Assembly: GCF_947492405.1 (NCBI RefSeq)
Contig: NZ_CANLMP010000006.1
Span: forward strand, 310,001-374,000
Length of the DNA: 64,000 bases
DNA from: an uncultured Aquimarina sp.
GTDB lineage: Bacteria > Bacteroidota > Bacteroidia > Flavobacteriales > Flavobacteriaceae
Direction of reading: 5' to 3'
Shown piece by piece: positions 27,231 to 35,536 of this stretch; position 1 is the stretch's first letter, and each line of letters starts with the position of its first letter. The position numbers and the translations under genes were made by a program. The notes beneath the pieces are model-generated. The model saw nothing but the letters and a program-made list of their open reading frames with translations, ran no database searches and was not told where the DNA came from.

Positions 27231-28217
27231 ATGAATATACTTATAGAAGATAAAACCGCCGTATTACCAGCAAAAAAATATGGTGGAACTGAACGAGTAA
27301 TTTGGGGACTTGGTAAAGAACTATCTAAATTAGGGCACAAAGTTTACTTTCTGGCAAAAGAAGGATCAACTTCTGACTTTGCAACTGTACTAACATATGA
27401 TGAAAGTAAAACCCTGCAAGATCAAATTCCGGCAGATGTTGATGTAGTTCATCTTTTTAATACGTTAAACCAAACTGTTGGTAAACCCTATATCTTTACT
27501 ATGGAAGGTAATCCATCACCAGATCAGTTATTGGATATTAATATGGTTTTTGTATCTGGAAATCACGCAAAAAGATATGGGTCTACTGCGTTTGTTTACA
27601 ACGGAATCGATTGGGATGATTATCCAGATCCCATATTAGATAATGACAGGAAATATCTTCATTTTTTAGCTAAAGCTTCCTGGAAAGTAAAAAATCTATT
27701 CGGAACTGCAGATATTGCTCTGAAATCAGGAAACAAACTGCATGTTATGGGTGGAGAACGATGGACCTTTAGAAATTTTAAAAGAGGTTTGAAATATATC
27801 TTAAATAAAAATATCATTTTTCACGGAATGGTCGAAAATGATAAAAAGATGGAAGTTGCACAACATTCCAAAGCTCTGGTTTTTCCTGTTGTTTGGCATG
27901 AACCTTTTGGAATTGCAATTACAGAAAGTATGTATGCAGGTTGTGCCGTTTTTGGAACTCAAAACGGATCTTTACCTGAATTGATAACACCAGAAGTCGG
28001 TTATACAGGTGCCAACTCTGATGATATCGCAAAAGCCGTTAGGGAATTTGACTACAACCCAAAAAGATGTCACGAATATGCTGTAAAATATTTTAACTCT
28101 AAAGTAATGACAGAATCATATCTTAAGCTATACGATAAAGTTATTTCAGGAGAAACGATAAACAAAGAAGTTCCAAAATATATTGATCAAGAAAATATAG
28201 TGCCTAAATTCAACTAA
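27231..28217 (+). CDS. GT4 family glycosyltransferase
   Basis: A 328-residue GT-B retaining enzyme: N-terminal KKYGGTERVIWGLGKEL, and in the C-terminal domain VVWHEPFGIAITESMYAGC (about 224-242) with the EPFG/E-x7-E nucleotide-sugar motif, then GSLPELI. It probably adds a sugar to LPS or an oligosaccharide. It starts 24 bases after the methyltransferase and its TAA overlaps the tsaC ATG by one base, tying an LPS gene to a tRNA-modification gene. Confidence 0.9.
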   Translation: MNILIEDKTAVLPAKKYGGTERVIWGLGKELSKLGHKVYFLAKEGSTSDFATVLTYDESKTLQDQIPADVDVVHLFNTLNQTVGKPYIFTMEGNPSPDQLLDINMVFVSGNHAKRYGSTAFVYNGIDWDDYPDPILDNDRKYLHFLAKASWKVKNLFGTADIALKSGNKLHVMGGERWTFRNFKRGLKYILNKNIIFHGMVENDKKMEVAQHSKALVFPVVWHEPFGIAITESMYAGCAVFGTQNGSLPELITPEVGYTGANSDDIAKAVREFDYNPKRCHEYAVKYFNSKVMTESYLKLYDKVISGETINKEVPKYIDQENIVPKFN

Positions 28218-28786
28218 TGGAAGATCATAGAGAAGAAATAGAGAAAACAATAAATATCCTTAAAAAAGGAGGACTAATTCTATATCCTACAGACACTGTT
28301 TGGGGAATTGGTTGCGATGCTACTAACGCAGAAGCTGTTGACAAAATTTATGCACTAAAACAAAGAGCGGATAGTAAAGCTATGTTATGCCTGGTAAGTG
28401 ATTTCAAAATGCTTCAGCAATATGTAGAAGAAGTTCCGGAAGTGGCATATGATATATTAAAATATGCTACCAAAGCAACTACTATAATTTATGATAGACC
28501 TTTGCGCGTAGCAGAAAACCTGATAGCAGAAGACAATACGCTAGGAATTAGAGTTGCTCGTGATCCTTTCTGTGGAAAACTCATTAGAAAATTTAAAAGA
28601 CCGATTGTTTCAACCTCCGCCAATATTAGTGGAAAATCTACACCTCGAAACTTAAAAGAAATAAGCAAGGAGATTTTGGAAGGCGTTGACTATGTTGTAA
28701 ATTTGCCTCTGAAAAACAAAGATGCTAAACCTTCTTCAATTATTAAAATAGGAGGCGATAGTACAGTGAAAATTATTAGGAAGTAA
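28217..28786 (+). CDS. tsaC: L-threonylcarbamoyladenylate synthase (Sua5/YciO/YrdC)
   Basis: It makes threonylcarbamoyl-AMP for t6A37 of ANN-decoding tRNAs. The 189-residue single-domain protein has YPTDTVWGIGCD (about 22-33), the KQR motif (ALKQRADSK) and the SAN motif (STSANISG), which mark TsaC activity rather than YciO. It lacks the extra C-terminal Sua5 domain. It overlaps the upstream GT4 gene by one base, with cca 8 bases downstream. Confidence 0.92.
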   Translation: MEDHREEIEKTINILKKGGLILYPTDTVWGIGCDATNAEAVDKIYALKQRADSKAMLCLVSDFKMLQQYVEEVPEVAYDILKYATKATTIIYDRPLRVAENLIAEDNTLGIRVARDPFCGKLIRKFKRPIVSTSANISGKSTPRNLKEISKEILEGVDYVVNLPLKNKDAKPSSIIKIGGDSTVKIIRK

Positions 28787-28794
28787 ATTGATTC

Positions 28795-30225
28795 ATGTCG
28801 GAAGCTAAGAATTACAAAGAAGCCTTACAACATTCTGTTTTTAATACCATAACGCAAGCATCTGCAAACCTCCAATTGGAAAGTTACGTTATAGGAGGTT
28901 TTGTAAGAGATTATATTTTACAAAGAGGTACTGCTAAGGATATTGATATTGTAGCTGTTGGCAGTGGTATCGAATTAGCAAAAGAAGTTTCTAAATTATT
29001 ACCAGGTAACCCTAAAATTCAGATTTTCAAAACCTATGGAACGGCCATGCTTAAAGCGGACGATATTGAGGTTGAATTTGTGGGAGCCAGAAAAGAATCT
29101 TATAGAGAAAATAGCCGTAATCCAATTGTAGAAAATGGAACATTACAAGACGATCAGGATAGAAGAGATTTCACGATCAATGCATTGGCATTAAATCTTT
29201 CTAAAGATAGTTTTGGTGACATTTTAGATCCTTTTGACGGTCTTACTGACCTAAGAGCTAAGGTTATCCGTACACCATTGGATCCAGATATTACGTATTC
29301 TGATGATCCTCTTAGGATGATGCGAGCCATTCGTTTTGCAACGCAATTAAATTTTAAAATTGAAGAGAAATCTTTAAAAGCAATTACTAAAAATAAAGAT
29401 CGTATCAAAATCATCACCAAAGAACGCATTGTTGATGAATTGAATAAAATCTTATTGAGCGAAAAACCATCTGTTGGTTTTCTTCTATTAGAAAAAACTG
29501 GGCTATTACCTTATATACTACCAGAATTAGTTGCACTAAAAGGTATTGACGAGGTCGAAGGGCAAAAACACAAAGATAATTTTTATCATACATTAGAGGT
29601 TGTAGACAACATTTCAGAAAATACTGACGATGTATGGTTGCGCTGGGCAGCTTTATTACATGATATAGGTAAAGCTCCTACCAAACGATTTAGTAAAAAA
29701 GTAGGCTGGACATTTCATGGTCACGAGTTTGTTGGTTCTAAGATGGTTTTCAAATTATTTAAGCGTTTAAAAATGCCTTTGAATGACAAAATGAAATTTG
29801 TTCAGAAAATGGTATTAATGAGTTCACGCCCTATTGTTATTGCATCGGATGTTACGGATGCTGCAGTAAGAAGGCTGGTCTTTGATGCAGGTGATTATAT
29901 TGAAGAGCTAATGACTCTTTGCGAAGCAGATATCACCACAAAAAACCCAAAACGTTTTAAGAAATATCATAATAATTTTAAGATTGTTCGCCAGAAAATG
30001 GTAGAAGTAGAAGAACGTGATCATATTCGTAATTTCCAACCACCAGTAAGTGGAGAAGAAATAATGAGCACATTCAGCATCAAGCCATCACGCGAAATAG
30101 GGATTATTAAAGAAGCTATTAAAGAAGCTATTTTGGAAGGAGAAATACCAAATGAACACGAAGCAGCATACCAGTTTATGATTAAAAAAGGAGAAGAACT
30201 AGGGTTAATGGTTAATGGTTCATAG
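28795..30225 (+). CDS. cca: CCA tRNA nucleotidyltransferase with HD domain
   Basis: It adds or repairs the 3' CCA of tRNA. The 476-residue class II nucleotidyltransferase has YVIGGFVRD (31-39), the metal-binding pair Asp49/Asp51 (KDIDIV), RRDFTINAL, and a C-terminal HD domain (LLHDIGKAPTKRF, about 270-300). Without phylogeny, a poly(A) polymerase role cannot be ruled out, but the HD domain favours CCA addition. It follows tsaC by 8 bases, giving a tRNA maturation pair. Confidence 0.93.
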   Translation: MSEAKNYKEALQHSVFNTITQASANLQLESYVIGGFVRDYILQRGTAKDIDIVAVGSGIELAKEVSKLLPGNPKIQIFKTYGTAMLKADDIEVEFVGARKESYRENSRNPIVENGTLQDDQDRRDFTINALALNLSKDSFGDILDPFDGLTDLRAKVIRTPLDPDITYSDDPLRMMRAIRFATQLNFKIEEKSLKAITKNKDRIKIITKERIVDELNKILLSEKPSVGFLLLEKTGLLPYILPELVALKGIDEVEGQKHKDNFYHTLEVVDNISENTDDVWLRWAALLHDIGKAPTKRFSKKVGWTFHGHEFVGSKMVFKLFKRLKMPLNDKMKFVQKMVLMSSRPIVIASDVTDAAVRRLVFDAGDYIEELMTLCEADITTKNPKRFKKYHNNFKIVRQKMVEVEERDHIRNFQPPVSGEEIMSTFSIKPSREIGIIKEAIKEAILEGEIPNEHEAAYQFMIKKGEELGLMVNGS

Positions 30226-30298
30226 TTCTAGGTTAGTTCTTTGGATAATCATATTTTGAACTGTAAAATGAAATTTTTGAAATATTAAACAGAACTTG

Positions 30299-30381
30299 TT
30301 ATTCCAGCCTATGCTGGGATCCAAAATGTAGTTACGTTTTGAACCATATATAATGTAGATTCTAGCCTGCGCCGGAATGAC
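30299..30381. repeat. Imperfect inverted repeat, second REP-like type
   Basis: Arms of about 24 bases (ATTCCAGCCTATGCTGGGAT on the left; GATTCTAGCCTGCGCCGGAA on the right) pair imperfectly around a loop of about 35 bases. The sequence differs from the GAGCGGAGTC repeats. It lies in the 197-base gap between cca and ctaA, where nothing else is seen. Confidence 0.65.
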
Positions 30382-30422
30382 AAAAATTCTAACAAAAAAG
30401 ACTGAACTTAGATTCTTAATTC

Positions 30423-31451
30423 ATGAAAAAATATTTCAGACCACTCGTTATCACATCTATAATACTGATTTATTTAATCATCATTGCAGGAGCTGTAGTT
30501 AGAATGACAGGATCTGGAATGGGATGCCCAGATTGGCCGAAGTGTTTTGGATATTATATTCCTCCTACTGAAGAATCGCAGATTCAGTGGAAACCTAATT
30601 ATCAATATCAGGAAGGTTTTATTGTGATTCTGAATGAAGAACTGAGAATTGCAGCTAAAGATTTTACATCTTCTTCCACGTACAACCCAAGCAACTGGGA
30701 ATCATATACAAAACATGATTATGCTAAATTTAATGTCTGGCATACCTGGATTGAATATATCAATAGATTGGTTACCGTACTTTCAGGGATACCTATATTA
30801 TTGATGTTTATTCTATCATTATGGTTTTGGAAAGAAAAACGAAAAATCACACTATTTGCTGGTATTACTATTATAGCTATGGCATTCCAGGCTTGGTTAG
30901 GTAAAATTGTGGTAGACTCTAATTTATTGCCGCTTAGAATCACCATTCACATGTTGGTAGCATTCATTATTTTAGCAATATTATTATATGTTCTTTTCTT
31001 AACAAAAGACAGAATTAAATCTCTAGAGTTTAGCACTACTTTTAAAAGTATTTTACTCTTTTCTGTGATTCTTACTTTAGTTCAGGTTGCATTAGGTACA
31101 CAAGTACGTCAATACGTGGATGAACAAATAAAAATAGTTGGCGAACTATCAAAATCGGAATGGTTAAATCCTCCTACATTCACTTTTTACATCCATAGAT
31201 CATTTTCTATTATAGTAGTCCTTGTTAACGCTTGGCTTATTTGGTATAACAAAAAAATGCAATTCGGTCTATCTAAATTAAATTGGGTTCTAATACTAAT
31301 TGGTTTAGAAGCATTAACTGGTATATTGATGTACTATTTTGATTTTCCATTTCTATCACAACCATTACATTTAGTATTATCTTCTTTATTGTTTGGAGTA
31401 CAGTTTTACATTATGCTAGAAGTGTATAAAAATAAAGCTATTGAAGTCTGA
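30423..31451 (+). CDS. ctaA: Heme A synthase, COX15/CtaA family
   Basis: It oxidises heme O to heme A for aa3-type cytochrome oxidase. The 342-residue protein has about eight membrane helices in two homologous halves: GAVVRMTGSGMGCPDWPKC (22-40) with the cysteine pair, WHTWIEYINRLVTVLSG, then RITIHMLVAF, and IHRSFSIIVV in the second half. A long polar loop between helices 1 and 2 seems characteristic of Bacteroidota homologues. The gene stands alone between the inverted repeat and the pRiA4b-like gene. Confidence 0.93.
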   Translation: MKKYFRPLVITSIILIYLIIIAGAVVRMTGSGMGCPDWPKCFGYYIPPTEESQIQWKPNYQYQEGFIVILNEELRIAAKDFTSSSTYNPSNWESYTKHDYAKFNVWHTWIEYINRLVTVLSGIPILLMFILSLWFWKEKRKITLFAGITIIAMAFQAWLGKIVVDSNLLPLRITIHMLVAFIILAILLYVLFLTKDRIKSLEFSTTFKSILLFSVILTLVQVALGTQVRQYVDEQIKIVGELSKSEWLNPPTFTFYIHRSFSIIVVLVNAWLIWYNKKMQFGLSKLNWVLILIGLEALTGILMYYFDFPFLSQPLHLVLSSLLFGVQFYIMLEVYKNKAIEV

Positions 31452-31479
31452 AAATTTAAAATAGTCAGAAACAAGTTTG

Positions 31480-31487
31480 TATCTTTG
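31480..31487 (+). promoter_or_regulatory. Candidate -7 element for the pRiA4b ORF-3-like gene
   Basis: TATCTTTG matches TAnnTTTG exactly and predicts a start near 31494, 14 bases before the ATG at 31508. A -33 TTG at the proper distance is absent. Confidence 0.4.
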
Positions 31488-31507
31488 TCCATCCAAATTA
31501 ATCAAGA

Positions 31508-32017
31508 ATGATTTACCGCTTCAGAATTATCCTGGACACAGAAGAAGATGTATTTAGGGATATTGAAATAGAGCAAGATGCTACGTTAGAGCAATTTCAT
31601 AACGTAATCAACCAATCTTTTGGTTTCGATGGTATGGAAATGGCCTCTTTTTATACTAGTGATGAACAATGGAATCAAGGAGAAGAGATCTCTCTTTTTG
31701 ATATGAGTGATGGCAATCAGCCAGTAAGATTGATGAATGAAACATCACTGATTGATGTTGTTCATGAAGCTTCTCCCAGATTGATTTATATATATGATTT
31801 TCTTAGTATGTGGACTTTTTTGGTAGAACTTGCAGAAATCGCCGAATATGAAAACGGAAGAGAGTATCCAAATGTCATGTATATTCACGGGCAGATACCC
31901 GATAATGCGCCTGATAAAGAATTTAAAGCAGATGGTTTAGACGAAAATGACGAAGACGAAGGTTTCCTAGATCTTGACGACTATGATGAATTAGGATTTG
32001 ATGAAAATTGGAATTAA
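31508..32017 (+). CDS. Plasmid pRiA4b ORF-3-like protein (PF07929 family)
   Basis: A 169-residue cytoplasmic protein: MIYRFRIILDTEEDVFRDIEI followed by LEQFHNVINQSFGFDGMEMASFY and an acidic tail (about 140-169). The family is often labelled IS1096 passenger TnpR-like, but there is no transposase or terminal repeat here and this form appears to be a stable chromosomal gene in Bacteroidota. Molecular function is unknown. Confidence 0.85.
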   Translation: MIYRFRIILDTEEDVFRDIEIEQDATLEQFHNVINQSFGFDGMEMASFYTSDEQWNQGEEISLFDMSDGNQPVRLMNETSLIDVVHEASPRLIYIYDFLSMWTFLVELAEIAEYENGREYPNVMYIHGQIPDNAPDKEFKADGLDENDEDEGFLDLDDYDELGFDENWN

Positions 32018-32063
32018 TCTTAAAGAATCTAAGTTACAAAGTCTAAATTTAAAAAAGCTAATA

Positions 32064-32423
32064 TTGAGTACCTATCGGGATCTGAAAATATGGCAAAAAT
32101 CTATGGTTTCGGTCAACAATATTTATCTGGAAACAACAAAGTTTCCGAAAGAAGAAATATATGGCTTAACTTCTCAGATAAGAAGAGCCTCAGTTTCAAT
32201 TCCCAGTAATATTGCAGAAGGTTATGGTAGAGAGAGTAAAAAAGAATATATTCGGTTCCTAAATATTTCAATTAGTTCATTGTTTGAAGTTCAGACGCAG
32301 TTAGAAATCGGAAAAAATCTTTCTTTTTTAAAAGAAAATAATTTTAATTCGTTATACGAAGACACTAGAGAAATAGAGTGCATGCTATCTAGCTATATCA
32401 AAAAATCAAAGATTCTTAATTAA
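32064..32423 (+). CDS. Four-helix-bundle protein, S23/23S rRNA intervening-sequence family (second copy)
   Basis: A 119-residue helical protein: STYRDLKIWQKSM, EEIYGLTSQIRRASVSIPSN and IAEGYGRESKKEYIRFLNIS are classic S23 motifs. The longest frame starts with ATG at 31998 and overlaps the previous gene by 20 bases; its first 22 residues look non-family. I prefer the TTG at 32064, which gives the usual length. It is quite divergent from the copy at 14000-14344. Role unknown. Confidence 0.82.
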   Translation: MSTYRDLKIWQKSMVSVNNIYLETTKFPKEEIYGLTSQIRRASVSIPSNIAEGYGRESKKEYIRFLNISISSLFEVQTQLEIGKNLSFLKENNFNSLYEDTREIECMLSSYIKKSKILN

Positions 32424-32480
32424 ATTTATATAATTAAATCTTTGATACTTTGTAGCTTTGCTTCTCTGTAACTAAAAAAT

Positions 32481-33539
32481 ATGATCAACTTATACAGCAC
32501 CCAAATAGAATCGCTTTCGATTCACAGAATAGGAAATAAAAGTAGAAACGAGAATATATTTCTCTCTGATTCTCCTTATGCTCTCAATGATGAATTAACA
32601 GCTTTATTGAAAGAATACTTCTTCAAACCCTTTAGAGAAAAAGAAGAAAACTATTTTCAATTTTCAAATGAAGTTGATGTAGAATTTAATCCGCTGTATA
32701 AGATTGTTACTGAGATTTTTAATAACCCGTCTTCCGCTCATGAAAAGTCCAAGCGAATTGCTTCTTTGTTATACGAGCAATCGCAGCATCCACATATTAA
32801 AAGTGGTGAAGTATACGTCACTTACCTAGAAAACCTAACTATAGATAATGAAAAAACGGCTGCTATAGGAATTTTTAAATCAGAATTAAAATATGACTTC
32901 CTTCAATTTGAAGAAAAAGGAAGTGATATAGAATTATTACATCAACAAGGTGTAAACCTTAACAAACTTGATAAAGGATGTTTAATTTTCAATCATAAAA
33001 AAGAAGAAGGCTACAAAATTCTTTCTGTGGATTCTAACCGTTATGATACTAAATATTGGTTAGAACATTTCTTAGGAGTTGAAGCTTTTGAGGATGAAAA
33101 CTTTTATACCAAAAAGTACATGAAATTCTGTCAGGATTTTGCTAAAGATGTGGTATTACCTGCAGAAGATAAAAAGGAAGAAGTGATGTTTATGAACCGA
33201 GCGGTGAATCACTTCGCGAAAAATGATACGTTTGAAGAATCTGCTTTCCTAAATGAAGTCATTGACAATCCAGATCTAATTCCAGAATTTAAACATTACA
33301 AAACAGAAAAAGCTCCAAAATATCATATCGAAGATCTCACAGAGTTCCCAATTGCTAATACGGCCGTATCTGCCGCAAGAAAAAAAATCAAAAACACCAT
33401 TAATCTAGATACAAACATCCAGATCAAGATGGATTTTATCAATCCAGAATCTGCAGAAAAATTTGTAGAAAAAGGTTGGGATGAAGAAAAACAGATGTAT
33501 TATTATCTGGTATACTTTAATAAAGAACAGAAGGATTAA
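32481..33539 (+). CDS. 37-kDa nucleoid-associated protein family (NdpA/YejK-like)
   Basis: A 352-residue protein assigned to the nucleoid-associated protein family from its N-terminal QIESLSIHRIGNKSRNE, the LLYEQSQHPHIKSGEVYVTY segment and the C-terminal INLDTNIQIKMDFINPES. In E. coli YejK binds DNA and topoisomerase IV; extension to this protein is inference. A TAGCTTTG -7 candidate (32453-32460) lies upstream. A hairpin follows the stop. Confidence 0.83.
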   Translation: MINLYSTQIESLSIHRIGNKSRNENIFLSDSPYALNDELTALLKEYFFKPFREKEENYFQFSNEVDVEFNPLYKIVTEIFNNPSSAHEKSKRIASLLYEQSQHPHIKSGEVYVTYLENLTIDNEKTAAIGIFKSELKYDFLQFEEKGSDIELLHQQGVNLNKLDKGCLIFNHKKEEGYKILSVDSNRYDTKYWLEHFLGVEAFEDENFYTKKYMKFCQDFAKDVVLPAEDKKEEVMFMNRAVNHFAKNDTFEESAFLNEVIDNPDLIPEFKHYKTEKAPKYHIEDLTEFPIANTAVSAARKKIKNTINLDTNIQIKMDFINPESAEKFVEKGWDEEKQMYYYLVYFNKEQKD

Positions 33540-33886
33540 AAATATATTAAACTGGAAGTCAGAGGTTAAAATTGAATTGAAACTTCTGACTTCTTTGCTT
33601 ACACTTCACTCTTATATAATCTCAGCTCTCTAAATTTAGTGTTCTTTAAATAACATCCATTTTCAAAATCGGATATTGGATCTCCTACACCCAACTCCCA
33701 TTTATAGACAAACTATGTGTTTTATCTTTTGATACGGTAACACTACAAATCTCTATGCATTATCGCCTTGATTAAAAAAACTTCATTTTTCATGGTAACA
33801 ATTGGTAATCTCAAGACACGTATATAAAAGCACTATAAAATTTTATAGAGTTATTGTGCTCTAAAAGACAACTATTAAAAGTAATC
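33540..33886. other. Intergenic region of 347 bases with two palindromes
   Basis: No coding frame or RNA gene is recognised. It holds a terminator-like hairpin near its left end (33555-33593) and a perfect 16-base palindrome CTATAAAATTTTATAG (33833-33848) 38 bases before the next ATG, which may be an operator or part of a larger imperfect hairpin (AGCAC / GTGCT outer arms). Confidence 0.6.
33555..33599 (+). terminator. Terminator after the nucleoid-associated protein gene
   Basis: A 13-base stem (GAAGTCAGAGGTT / AACTTCTGACTTC) with one G-T pair and a 13-base loop, followed by a weak T-rich stretch. Confidence 0.6.
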
Positions 33887-35455
33887 ATGAAAAAAAACAG
33901 AATCATATTATCTCTAATTTTAGGGATCGTTTTTAGTTCTTATGGACAAACTAATAAAATTGAAAATACCGGTAACGTAGGTATTGGAACGACAAGCCCT
34001 TTATCACCTTTACAAATCAATTCAAATTCTGATGATGTTCTAACATTTAAGACCCTAGATAACAATTGGTTATACACAAATTGGATGGATAACACCAATA
34101 AAAGAAGAACTTGGATGGGATTAGGTTCTGATTTATCATCATTTAACATTACTACACAAAACGGAACTAACAAAATACTCTTTAACGGAGGTAACGTAGG
34201 TATAGGAACTACAAATCCTGGAGCAAAACTACACGTAAATGGTAACATTAGAGCAACTCAACATGTAACAGTTGATAAAAATGGTAGCTATAGGGTAGCA
34301 TTAAATGCTGGAGCGGATGGCTACATTTATGGAAGAAATGATGCGGTAGAACATAAGTTTTTAATTCACTCCAATGGAAGCTCCTATTTTAATGGAGGCA
34401 ATGTAGGTATTGGAACAAAAAATCCTAGTGTTGCATTAGATGTATCTGGAACATCCAAAGGAATTAAACTAGGAGACACGAATGGTAATTTGCTTTTTAG
34501 AAATAATGTGGGTGGTGCAAATGAAATTAGAAGTTACGGATTGCCATTAGAGATTGAGACCAGAGATACTCAAGACATTTCTTTCAACAGTAATAATGGA
34601 AATTCCAAATTAATGACCATTAAAGGAGATGGGAGTGGAATTGGTATTGGAACAACAAATCCGCAAGAAAAACTTCAGATCGGGAATACATATACTTTTC
34701 ACGATGGTGGACATAAAGTTATAGGTTTTTTGTACAAACCATCCGGTGGAGTTGATTTAGATCCTTTACAATACTCAAGTGAAATAAGGTTTGATCCAGT
34801 GAATGGTAATTTTTTCTTAGGAACTTCTAATACTGTCACAGCAGGTCCTACTGCAAGATTATCAATTAATAAAACTGGTAATGTAGGTATCGGAACTACA
34901 AATCCTTTAGCAAAACTAGACGTACGAGGAGTAATTAAAACATCACATTCTGATGGTAGATATGTAAACCTTTTCACCTCTGGAGACGGAAATAGTTATA
35001 TAAATATAACAGGTGGATCTGCTACTTCTAGGTTCGGTTTTCAAGTTGATGGAAGTAGTAAAATGTCTATAATGAAAAATGGAAATATCGGTATTGGAAC
35101 CGCAGATACCAAAGGCTTTAAATTAGGAGTTGCCGGAAAAATAGCCGCAGAAGAGATTAAAGTAGCTTTATACAATGCCTGGCCAGATTACGTTTTCGAA
35201 AACAACTACAACTTACCAACCTTACAAGAAGTAGAACATCATATCGCAGAAAAAGGACATTTAGAAAACATTCCTTCGGCTGCAGAGGTAATTGAGAACG
35301 GTATACAATTAGGAGAAATGAATGCAAAACTGCTTCAAAAAATAGAAGAACTAACGCTCTATATGATTGAGCAAAATAAAAAGACTGAAAAGCTTATCAA
35401 AGAAGTAGAAGTTTTAAAACAAAAAAATGCTGATTTAGAGAAAAAAATTAAGTAG
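33887..35455 (+). CDS. Exported fibre-like protein with GNVGIGT repeats and C-terminal coiled coil
   Basis: A 522-residue protein with a signal peptide (about 1-21) and six copies of a GNVGIGTTNP-like motif spaced by 70-80 residues, the pattern of trimeric tail-fibre or adhesin shafts in Bacteroidota. The C-terminal 45 residues form a heptad-like coiled coil (LLQKIEELTLYMIEQNKK onward). I see neither an intramolecular chaperone (S74) domain nor a typical T9SS tail. The longest frame starts 11 codons upstream; the signal peptide sets the start at 33887. A 16-base palindrome lies upstream. Confidence 0.8.
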   Translation: MKKNRIILSLILGIVFSSYGQTNKIENTGNVGIGTTSPLSPLQINSNSDDVLTFKTLDNNWLYTNWMDNTNKRRTWMGLGSDLSSFNITTQNGTNKILFNGGNVGIGTTNPGAKLHVNGNIRATQHVTVDKNGSYRVALNAGADGYIYGRNDAVEHKFLIHSNGSSYFNGGNVGIGTKNPSVALDVSGTSKGIKLGDTNGNLLFRNNVGGANEIRSYGLPLEIETRDTQDISFNSNNGNSKLMTIKGDGSGIGIGTTNPQEKLQIGNTYTFHDGGHKVIGFLYKPSGGVDLDPLQYSSEIRFDPVNGNFFLGTSNTVTAGPTARLSINKTGNVGIGTTNPLAKLDVRGVIKTSHSDGRYVNLFTSGDGNSYINITGGSATSRFGFQVDGSSKMSIMKNGNIGIGTADTKGFKLGVAGKIAAEEIKVALYNAWPDYVFENNYNLPTLQEVEHHIAEKGHLENIPSAAEVIENGIQLGEMNAKLLQKIEELTLYMIEQNKKTEKLIKEVEVLKQKNADLEKKIK

Positions 35456-35467
35456 TCCTTTAGTCAT

Positions 35468-35514
35468 TGAGTATGTGAGTTCTTAAACTAATACCTTAAA
35501 AGTTCACATACTCA
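35468..35514. terminator. Hairpin between convergent genes
   Basis: An 11-base perfect stem (TGAGTATGTGA / TCACATACTCA) with a 25-base loop, between the fibre-like gene and the convergent kinase-like gene. There is no strong T run, so terminator function is tentative. Confidence 0.45.
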
Positions 35515-35536
35515 TACACTCACATGCTCAGGAGCT

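Noticed and set aside
31508..32017. IS1096 TnpR-type annotation as evidence of a transposon
   Set aside because: No transposase, terminal inverted repeats or target duplication is seen; the family name is historical.
33970..35115. Regularly spaced GGTAACGTAGGTATTGGAAC-like DNA repeats that could suggest a repeat array
   Set aside because: They encode the GNVGIGT motif in frame within one long gene, vary at codon third positions, and are 200-240 bases apart; not CRISPR.
33887..35455. Prophage remnant because of the tail-fibre-like protein
   Set aside because: No other phage structural, integrase or lysis gene lies nearby, and such fibre-like exported proteins occur in Bacteroidota chromosomes.
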